Assembly (NCBI GenBank): GCA_002205965.3
Contig: NADL03000673.1
Span: 1,054,001 to 1,118,000 of the forward strand
Length of the DNA: 64,000 nucleotides
Direction of reading: 5' to 3'
Source of the DNA: Kappaphycus alvarezii
Taxonomy: Eukaryota > Rhodophyta > Florideophyceae > Gigartinales > Solieriaceae
Below the pieces are notes generated by a model. The model was not told the origin of the DNA. It saw nothing but the letters and a program-made list of their open reading frames with translations, and made no database searches. A program made the position numbers and the translations under genes. Numbering within the stretch: the stretch's first letter is position 1; each line of letters starts with the position of its first letter. Positions 56,601 to 64,000 of the stretch are shown in pieces.

Positions 56601-59370
56601 AAAAAGTAATCATCCATCGGAGAAAGGATCAGATTGATGGACATGACCCATTCCGATTTGCGTAAGATTTTGCGCTTCTGACAGATTCTTGCACAAGCAA
56701 GAGGTGGCTGATATCACGAGTAGGGAGCGGGAAATATCTAAAGGAGGCGAAAATATCACCCGTAGATTCATTGTTTATAGGGAGCGACGAGTGGAAATCA
56801 TGCGTTAGCAATGCATTTTCGTGCACAGCGCTGCCTGAGCGATGGATAAAACCGCAGTTGTGCTGTACAAAGTCTGTATTTTCCACCCCTTCGGACGAGA
56901 GTTATGATAGGGGTGACAACCAGACTCTCTACCATAAGTGGTGTTGGCACCCCTGAAAAAGGCTCCGATTGGCTAGTGACGAGGACCATTTTATTTGGCT
57001 GCAAAGCAACGACACAGATATCAATGACACGTTGCTGTAATGAGAGAAACATTGGCTCGAGGCCGGGGGATCATCAAACGATGCGGCAGAGCGGAGTACC
57101 TTGTTCATGTTCCGCCACGGCACCTGGAGATACAGTACAACACGAGGGTCAGGTAGTCAGGTATCCGTGGGAGGGAATCCGTTACTGGGGTTAGGCCAAA
57201 AGCCACTCTGCATCGCATTTGTGGATTGAATCCTGTGCAAAAGACGCGGCTCTGCATCAGCGACTAACAAGGTAGTGTTTTGGAAAGCCGTGATGGTGAT
57301 CGGACAAGCCCCCGGTTGAAAGGCTAGCTGTCGCATACAGCTTTCCGATGAAGGGCAGGTACCAGAAAACCATCGAGTGGTCAAGAAAGCGGTGTCGCTG
57401 TTGGTTTGTTGTGATTTCCAGGGCGCCTCGGTATCAGCAACAGCATTTCTGCGATTGGGCGCGGACCCAATTCTGACACAAAGCCAAGGCAATAGTTTGT
57501 TCTGATTGGGTACTTCAAGGCATGCATTACAGTAAGAATATTTTCAGAAGGGTTGATGGTACTTGGTACCTGGGCACACCTTTCTTAGCATGAACTGGGC
57601 GTCCTCATTGGTCCACGTTTCATTGTGGCAATCGGTAGGAAGGTGTCCTTTGCTAGATACAAACTCTCGAGCGTAAAACTTTTTTTCATGATTACTTTCC
57701 GTGGAGCAGTGGTTGTCTCGGAGCGTGACAAGTACACACTTGTAGATGTGGCTTTCATGAATCAATCAAACAAGCGTTGACACTGTCCTGCCAAGACTCT
57801 TCTAGCTGTGTCGAGGGTACGCGGAGGGAGGAAAGCAAAATAGGTAGACATGGTAAGCGTGGAAAGGTTGGCGATGCCTGCAGCAAGGTGAAGAATGGGA
57901 AGGGGAAGGCTGCGAGGACCGAGGAAAGACGGGCAAAGTGGAAGTATTGAATGGACATTGAGCGCAAGCAGTGTTGCGAGGCCAGAAAGGGATTCCACAG
58001 AATGGTAAAAATAGGCAGGACTATGATATGTTTTCTCACAGAAAGGTAAGTGAGGTTATGACTGGAATGGGGACCATCGGTGTGTTTAGTGTTATGTGTC
58101 CCCTTGATTCAAACCACAGCGATCACATTAGCGGCCAAACTTGTGGATCTGATGCAACCTCTCGAGACATTCTATATAAAATTAATATATGCAAGGCAAT
58201 CTCTAGTAGAGAGCATAGTGCCCAAAGCCAACTTTCTTTGCACCAAAAACAAAGGACACGTGTCTTGCACAAGTTTCGGGGCGTTTACCGTGTATTGACA
58301 TGGACTTGGCGCGCCGAAAGTGTTGCTTGTCGGGTTCGGTACAGTGTAGCAGTGTTTTGTGGAGTGCAATCCTCCACTGTACTTGTAGTGGCTGCCTTGA
58401 TTCCGAGAGAATCACTCAGTGCCTCAACAGTCAGTTTATCGAAAGACCAGCCGTTACTTGTTCATATCTCGTGCATGTTGTGCATGAATAATCAATAGAG
58501 GATCTAATCATTTAGAAAATTTTGCAGCTCTAAAATTCCTCCGAGGAAAAGATACAGCTAGAGGTTGAGGCGAGTGAAAAAAGAGGAGCCAAGTTGGAGC
58601 AGGAGGCTTGAAGAGAAAACAGCAGAGTGAGAATGAATTGGAAAGCAAACGTTGCAATAATTACGGTATTGCAGATGGATCCTTATTTGGAAATATATTT
58701 CCCTGTTGGAAAGCACATGTGATGTCAGATATTATTGCTCCACTCGTCATGTAGTGGCATTTTTTTTCGTGTGTCGCGCACACAAGGAGGAAAAAGAAAG
58801 AGAATAACAGGGAATGGCATAGTCAACAAGCAAATCAACAAAAGTAGTAGAGTGACCATAACATGTATGTATTTGGGGTTTTCTGACGGAAACCTTTTTG
58901 TTTTCGTATGTAAACTTACAAGACATTGAGCTGGAACCATTTAGCAAGGCCAGCATTCCCAAGCCTTATTAACGTGATGGTACGGTATTCATAGTGAATA
59001 ATTAGAAAGGGATGGTCAGATCATCATCATACGCAGTTGATGTATCATTGCGTGATATGTGAATACGGTGCTATTTTATATGAAAAACAATATATTAAGC
59101 TAGTCAACAAATGGGTAGTACCCTCTCCGGGCCGTTCATACTTTTTTTGACCTGATAAATAGATTAAACGGTGAGAATGTAATATGATTGATTGCGGGGG
59201 AGGAGGGCAGTGCAGTAGGAGTAGGAGTGGATGAAATTATGGCGTTTACCGTCAGGGGTCCACCGACACTATCATATCATACTCAGGTACAAAGTAAGCC
59301 TTGTCAGAAAAATATTTTGACAACCACATACCCATACCAACGCTTCTAGGAGAAAAAAAAAGACTGAATT
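50640..59370. other. Long stretch without a recognisable gene
   Basis: Many small frames on both strands, none with motifs I can name. Slightly protein-like plus-strand text occurs at 51901-52095, at 54089-54322 (ending in the hydrophobic helix ALQFVIWLWLTLFVTYF), at 55400-55560 and at 57971-58498, with coiled-coil-like remnants at 58545-58650 (EEKIQLEVEASEKRGAKLEQ). These could be decayed genes. CTGTAC/CAGTAC motifs recur at 50990-51140 and near 52350. Confidence 0.4.
53529..53665. repeat. Local repeat pair within 53.37-53.67 kb
   Basis: CCAAATTTGATTTACCTCAT followed by GCAG (53529-53552) recurs as CCAAATTTGATTTACTTCAC followed by GCAG (53642-53665). A related pair, CTTCTTTTGAAGGTT, lies near 53378 and 53575. 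This suggests an old local duplication. Confidence 0.6.
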
Positions 59371-59424
59371 AAAAGGCAAGGTCCCCGAGGGGTACAGTAG
59401 CCTTATCAATACTCTTCACATCTT

Positions 59425-59531
59425 CTGTACAGCACTGAACTGAACTGTACTGTAAATACACACAACATCTTTGTACCGTGCAGTACCGTACAGTACGTAC
59501 AGTACAGTATCTAGTCTAGGCTAGTCTAGGC
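59425..59531. repeat. TACTGTA/CAGTAC cluster followed by a CTAG palindrome repeat
   Basis: CTGTAC, ACTGTACTGTA, CAGTACCGTACAGTACGTAC and AGTACAGTA are followed at 59512-59531 by two copies of TAGTCTAGGC. The cluster sits 210-320 bases upstream of the TATA-like box of the GATA gene. Confidence 0.8.
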
Positions 59532-59743
59532 GATAGCGAGTAAATCAACATTTCAAATATCTCCATCGGATATGAATATCTGCAATACTTTCATATGGCT
59601 TGATTCGTTGTACGCAACGTCATTGTATGACAAGGTGTAGCTACAAAAATTTCCTGAGAACCTACTACTCTCAATGCACATTCACCAAGCCATAATGCAT
59701 ACGTGCGCTATGTATGGCAATCATCACCCACACCCACTCTGCC

Positions 59744-59749
59744 TATAAA
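59744..59749 (+). promoter_or_regulatory. TATA-like box of the GATA gene
   Basis: TATAAA in the context GCCTATAAAGAG, 125 bases upstream of the ATG at 59874. Position and sequence fit a core promoter; transcription itself is inferred. Confidence 0.45.
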
Positions 59750-59873
59750 GAGCAAGCTGCGGGCTGCAACCCCACCTCAGCGTTCCCCTCCTCCATCCTT
59801 CACCCACCCGTCCCCTCCCATTCCTCCCTGCGCGTTTACACACCCGTTTTCCCCTCAACCCATCAATCACGCG

Positions 59874-60590
59874 ATGCAAGCGCACCACAACCACTCGGTC
59901 GAAGGCCCCATCCCCTCTGCAATCACTCACCGTGCATGTCAAGCATGCGGCACCACAGTCACCTCCCAATGGAGGTACGGCCACTCTGGTACGTCTTCCT
60001 GCCTTCACCCCATCGCGACAACCCATCCACCCTACCGTCACGCCCGTTGCACAACACCCTCAAATTCTAACATCCCCACCTCTTCCTGCACTCCCACTTT
60101 CAACCACCTAGGAAAAGTCCTACTCTGCAACGCCTGCGGCATTCGTTGGAAGAGAAAGAACCAGACAGCCGGACGCAAGAGGCTCAAGCCAGGCCCGAAG
60201 CGCGTGCGTCACACAACCAGTCTCACCACACGTGTATCCTCCTATGCCTTGCAGCCCAATCTAGGCACCATGCTGCACAACTCAAGCAGAAATTCCGTCA
60301 TCCACAGGAATCTATCCTCCTCTTCCTCAGTCACTGATTACCGCCCCGACGCCTCGTCGCGCAGTGCACCGTGGCCTGGAAACAAAAAGAGTAACAGCGG
60401 GTATGCAGGTTGTTCAAAGATGGATATTCGTCTGCTGTGTGCGAGGCAAGATAGTGCACGCCGTAACTTTGATGATGATACGCATGGAAAAGCTGGCAAG
60501 CGTGGTTACAAGTCGCCTATTTCTATTACCAGCCTTTTGAATGTGGCGGATGAGGTGGCGTGGGCACTGAGTGTTCGTCGAGCTCGGTGA
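59874..60590 (+). CDS. GATA-type zinc-finger transcription factor with one intron
   Basis: GATA factors are nuclear proteins that bind GATA sites through one Cys4 zinc finger. From ATG 59874 the protein starts MQAHHNHSVEGPIPSAITHR. The finger begins CQACGTTVTSQWRYGHSG and, after removal of a GT-AG intron at 59989-60111, continues KVLLCNACGIRWKRKNQ. This gives C-x2-C-x18-C-x2-C, the plant-type spacing, followed by a basic tail (AGRKRLKPGPKRVRH) as expected for DNA contact. The spliced product is about 198 residues; the remainder is Ser/Arg-rich and unstructured, ending at TGA 60588-60590. Because the intron is 123 bases (a multiple of three) and has no stop, the unspliced reading is also open and would add 41 residues inside the finger. 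The upstream extension of the frame lacks an ATG, so 59874 is the best start. Confidence 0.85.
   Translation: MQAHHNHSVEGPIPSAITHRACQACGTTVTSQWRYGHSGTSSCLHPIATTHPPYRHARCTTPSNSNIPTSSCTPTFNHLGKVLLCNACGIRWKRKNQTAGRKRLKPGPKRVRHTTSLTTRVSSYALQPNLGTMLHNSSRNSVIHRNLSSSSSVTDYRPDASSRSAPWPGNKKSNSGYAGCSKMDIRLLCARQDSARRNFDDDTHGKAGKRGYKSPISITSLLNVADEVAWALSVRRAR
59989..60111 (+). other. Predicted 123-base GT-AG intron inside the GATA finger
   Basis: The donor is CTCTG|GTACGT, and the acceptor is a pyrimidine-rich tract with CACCTAG|GAAAAG. Splicing turns GHSGTSSC...into GHSGKVLLCNAC, restoring the finger exactly. The length is divisible by three and no stop occurs in frame. Confidence 0.82.
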
Positions 60591-60599
60591 GCATGACGC

Positions 60600-62340
60600 G
60601 CAGGATGTAACTTGCTAACTCGCACCTTTGGCTGAGTAACTTTTTCCTTTTGATAGCAAATGACATATTGATTTGACAGCCGTAGTAAAAGGTGTCTAAC
60701 ATGTTAACATGCATGAAATGCTGGCAAAGCTGGGCGCGTTTGCATGGTCGATAGATGAGTATGCGGACAAGTTTAGTGCAAATGGAGCAACATGTGGAGC
60801 AAACACGCTGTGCACTAGTTGTCGATGGATGGGCCGACCTGCACATGTTGATTTCGGCAACCGGAGAAAAGGAGGATGAATCTTCCACCGCAAATTTCAA
60901 GATTTTTGAAAATGCAATACGTTGTTAAAGCATCAGTGTGTATTCGTGGTCTCGCTGGTACTTTTGTTTCCACCGCTCCACATTTCTATTTTTAAAGCTG
61001 TCAGCTGCGATTTCTGCAGAGTAGCGGATGAGCATATTGTTCATATTCCCTCTGCTTTTTCGAAAACGCCATGAGATGAGCCGAGACGGCGATGGTGGTG
61101 GTTTTGATGCATTTCCCGACTTGCGGTTTTGGTTTAGAGACAGCGCTTTCTGGACAGGCTACCAGGATAATTTATTCGTGAATCTACACGTCAAGGTCAG
61201 GACGTCACATCGGGGAATGGTCTAGTAGGCCTTTATGTTACTCTTGGCATTTTTTTTTTTTGACCTAGACTTTTACGTCACTAAAAACAGCGCACCCTGA
61301 TGCCACTAATGTTCTAATTTAGCCAACTGAACAAAACTAGAATATTAGCTTGACTTATCTAATCAGTGGGCTTTTGGAGCTTTGGCAGGAAATCATTCGT
61401 TGCTGTTAAATCAAAAAAAAAGATCAGTGTTGCAGCAATGAGCAATAGCCACCATGTATTTTGTGTCATACTACTTTGGCTCTGCGGCTACTGTAAATCC
61501 GGTTGCCTTATTTCTGTACCCTGTCACAAACTCGTCAAAATAAAAATGAATATTTGTAGTGTCCTCATGCCCCCTCACTGAGTCTTTACGAATAAAAGGC
61601 CTCTCTGTCTCTCTATAAACTCTAGTATGTACGGTACAAACCACTACTGTATAACGAATGGACTGTACAGCATAGTTCAGTGTATGGAAATGCAGTACTG
61701 TACCGCATGACAGCATTAATTATTATGAACTTTTGCTCATGCAGTATTAAACCGTTTAGTACAGTATTTTGATGGTGCACAGCAGAGAAGCACAGGATAT
61801 TTCCTGGATAAAATCAATCCTGGCCCTGTCTATTAATGTCTTGCATGGTAGATACTGAACGCATTAAACTTTCTTCCATGGTACATTGCTGTTGGCATTG
61901 ACACCCTCCTAGTGTTTAGCGCCAAGACGGGACTGGACAATGGGACAGCTTTGACAAGCTCAGTGGCCATAAGAAGAGGAGACCGCGGTTGTGTGCTGTA
62001 AGCCGACTATCATTTTGAGGGCAAGTACATCCATTTATGAATCTGTAAGGTAATGAGCGGTGAAAAAGGGGACCACTTGCTGTAATGACCAATTATGATA
62101 CTTTCCTGACGAGTATCCCGCGTAGGATAAGGGGGAGGGGAAGACACTTTAATTTGCCAAAACAAGGGATACGTAAACATCAGAGTTGTATGAAGTACTG
62201 TACACTGATCTTGACTTTTAAGATCATCTCATCTTGAAAGATTAAGATCAGATACATTCAAATGTTGATTTTTCCAGCCATTCACAATCTACATGCTGTA
62301 CTGATATCATAACAGAACCGTAATAGACAGCTAGAATAGA
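60600..62340. other. Spacer without a recognisable gene; contains TACTGTA motifs
   Basis: Open frames here are short or antisense shadows. A TACTGTA/GTACAGT group lies at 61627-61770 and a partial copy of the 30-base repeat at 61848-61870. The minus-strand frame 60526-60900 has several cysteines but overlaps the end of the GATA gene and is not credible as a gene. Confidence 0.45.
61848..61870. repeat. Third copy of the 5085/5122 repeat (23-base core)
   Basis: GTAGATACTGAACGCATTAA plus ACT is identical to the two copies at 5085-5151; similarity fades after TTCTT. It lies 472 bases before the second copy of the 37-base repeat, in the same order as at 5.1-7.0 kb. Confidence 0.8.
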
Positions 62341-62341
62341 G

Positions 62342-62378
62342 AGAATCTTTTACTCTTTTTACTTATCTTGAGTGTACA
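62342..62378. repeat. 37-base perfect dispersed repeat, copy B
   Basis: Identical over 37 bases to 6980-7016, with unrelated flanks. It is followed by a CTGTACAGTATTGTACC group at 62426-62442. Confidence 0.9.
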
Positions 62379-62629
62379 CCGACTGACCGACTATTCAGTT
62401 ACGAGCGACTACAGCACATTGCTGCACTGTACAGTATTGTACCTTTCATGATACGTGCGATTTGTAACATTGCACTACTACGGGCTCTATTCATAAAAAA
62501 AGAATGCTTTGATTCCACTCCACATTTTATTGCAAGCACACTGACCTGTCCATGCACAACTTCCGTGGAGCATTTCAACAAGAATCACCGCCTTGCCTTC
62601 CTCTCCAATCGCATGTAAAATAATAAGAA

Positions 62630-63729
62630 TGCCCACAAACTACCGTGACCCCACCTCTCCCCTACTCCTCATCACCGCGTTAAACACTCCCCCTGTCGTA
62701 CCATACTCCACAAAATCTTCTTCTCTGTCTCCCCATAGGCAATTCCAACCCCCTCGCGCAAACAGCCCGACAATCCCCATCCACAACAAACTCTCCGCAC
62801 CATACAACCTCACCATCCCAACCAACCACTTTCCGCCTTGCATGTCACGCCCCGCCCTCCACCGTCTCCAAATCTTGCCCAACAACCCCCGCTCTACTCT
62901 GCCACCTTTACCCCGTCCTCAAACCATCTCGCCTTGCCGGCGCCGACTCTAAAATCACCCTCTGGAACCCGTACGTTCCCCTTCTTCTCACCACACTGTC
63001 AGCCCATTCTCACCAAATCCTCTCTACTCACTTCAATCAAAACGCAGATCGCCTCGTCTCTGCAGGTCTTGACCATCCCCTTTTTCTCTGGGATCTTCAT
63101 ACATCCACCCTTTTCGAAAGCTCCGTGCCCACAATCACACCGTCAACCACGTCCACTTCACATCCAACCCGTCCTCCCTCATACTCTCCGCCTCATATGA
63201 TGCAACCGTAAAAGTTTGGGATCCGCGTCACCGAAACCCTCTCGTGCAATCCCTGCCTGCATTTCAAGACTCGGTCACATCTGTCTTATCATGCGATACC
63301 CAAATCATTGCTGCCAGTGTCGATCACACCCTTCGTATATTCGATATCCGTGCCGCTAATGTCGCAACAGATACATTCAACGCCCCTGTTCAGCTCTTGC
63401 CCTGAGTCAAGATCGTCAATGTCTTCTTGTCGCCTGTCTAGACAATCTTTGTACATGCTGGAGAGACGAACCGGACAAATCCTCTGCAAGTATTCTGGCC
63501 ATCGCAACACTAACTACTCTATTGATTGCGCTTTTTTGGCAGATGATTCCGCTGTTTGTCTGGTTCAGAGGATGGAAACTTGTATCTGTGGCAGCTTGAT
63601 GGTTCCAACCAGCCCGCAACTACTGCCGCCATGGGCTCTGTAGTTGCCGCCATAGCTTCACATGCCACCACAAACATTATCGCTGCAGCGACCCACCAGG
63701 GTCAAGTCTCTTTGTGGGATGTCAAATGA
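62630..63729 (+). CDS. WDR83: WDR83/MORG1-like WD40-repeat protein, several frameshifts
   Basis: WDR83 (MORG1) is a seven-bladed WD40 scaffold linked to MAPK modules and the spliceosome. Plus-strand pieces in order are YSATFTPSSNHLA then AGADSKITLWNP; HFNQNADRLVSAGLDHPLFL plus WDLHT; HNHTVNHVHFTSNPSSLILS with ASYDATVKVWDPRHRNPLVQ; FQDSVTSVLSCDTQIIAASV with DHTLRIFDIR; ALSQDRQCLLVACLDN then SLYMLERRTGQILCKYSGHR; NTNYSIDCAFLADDSAVC then SGSEDGNLYLWQLDG; and ATHQGQVSLWDVK before TGA 63727-63729. The VTSV...TQIIAASVD...FDIR and YSGHRNTNYSIDC segments are characteristic of this subfamily. At least five single-base frame changes occur. The start is uncertain; ATG 62630 is the first candidate. Confidence 0.8.
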
Positions 63730-64000
63730 TTATCACTCATTGGGGAACTACCAACCTATCATGCCACAGATCCGCTTGCATCATCCAACTAGTGTTTGGC
63801 AAATCATGCCACGTCGTGGCATCACAAAGATGAAAGGAGGGGCGATCTACAATCTTAACCCACAGAGATCGGGAACTGTCTTTCAGATTTTCGGCAACCA
63901 AGTAAGCCTCGTTTTCATCTACTGAAGTTAGTATACGAGGTACAAAGCACCAGCGCGCGCGACCTCCCGAAGCATCGTTATAAACCTCTACTCAAAAACT

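Noticed and set aside
57971..58498. 175-codon plus ORF as a real gene
   Set aside because: No recognisable domain and an overlapping frame of similar quality. Coiled-coil scraps downstream are in changing frames. Left as possible decay.
60526..60900. Minus-strand cysteine-rich ORF
   Set aside because: It overlaps the 3' end of the well-supported GATA gene and has no domain signature.

Overview
This window looks like nuclear DNA of an intron-poor eukaryote rich in transposable elements, most likely a photosynthetic one; a florideophyte red alga is my best guess. The evidence is an organelle-type methionyl-tRNA synthetase, an RNA polymerase II CTD phosphatase, a GATA factor with a plant-style finger and one small intron, a plant-type two-pore channel relic, and fragments of many eukaryotic transposon classes (Harbinger, DIRS, CACTA, Tc1/mariner, non-LTR-type reverse transcriptase tails). 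No rRNA, tRNA, CRISPR or bacterial operon structure was seen. The taxonomic call is an inference from gene content and compactness, not from a search.

Layout. 0-3.1 kb: a tight host gene pair, tail to tail (organellar MetRS on + and FCP1 on -). 3.1-7.3 kb: a reverse-transcriptase tail, partly duplicated, and three short dispersed repeats. 7.4-9.9 kb: a Harbinger-type element with a SAP-like ORF, a SANT/Myb-like partner and a convergent HARBI1-like transposase. 10.3-13.3 kb: a tyrosine-recombinase (DIRS-like) retroelement on the minus strand. 15.3-17.5 kb: a CACTA/Tnp2-like transposase relic. 20.1-21.9 kb: a broken TPC1-type channel gene. 23.1-24.6 kb: a dead Tc1-like transposase and a bZIP fossil. 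About 28-40.7 kb: a visibly AT-rich gene desert, followed at 40.7-43.8 kb by three more tails of one reverse-transcriptase family. 48.1-50.0 kb: a PH-domain gene and a BPL_N (biotin-protein ligase N-terminal type) gene, both minus. 59.7-60.6 kb: a GATA zinc-finger gene with a TATA-like box and a 123-base intron. 62.6-63.7 kb: a WDR83/MORG1-like WD40 gene.

Host genes sit in small islands (0-3 kb, 48-50 kb, 59.7-63.7 kb), with degraded mobile DNA between them. Palindromic TACTGTA/TACAGTA clusters occur near several islands. Recognisable host proteins are cut by single-base frame changes (FCP1, BPL_N, WDR83, PH), and in FCP1 at least two of these lie in homopolymer runs. This points to indel errors in the sequence as much as to real decay. 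Several transposon and channel relics also carry nonsense codons or lost catalytic residues, which points to true decay there. Apart from MetRS, every protein boundary given here should be read as approximate.
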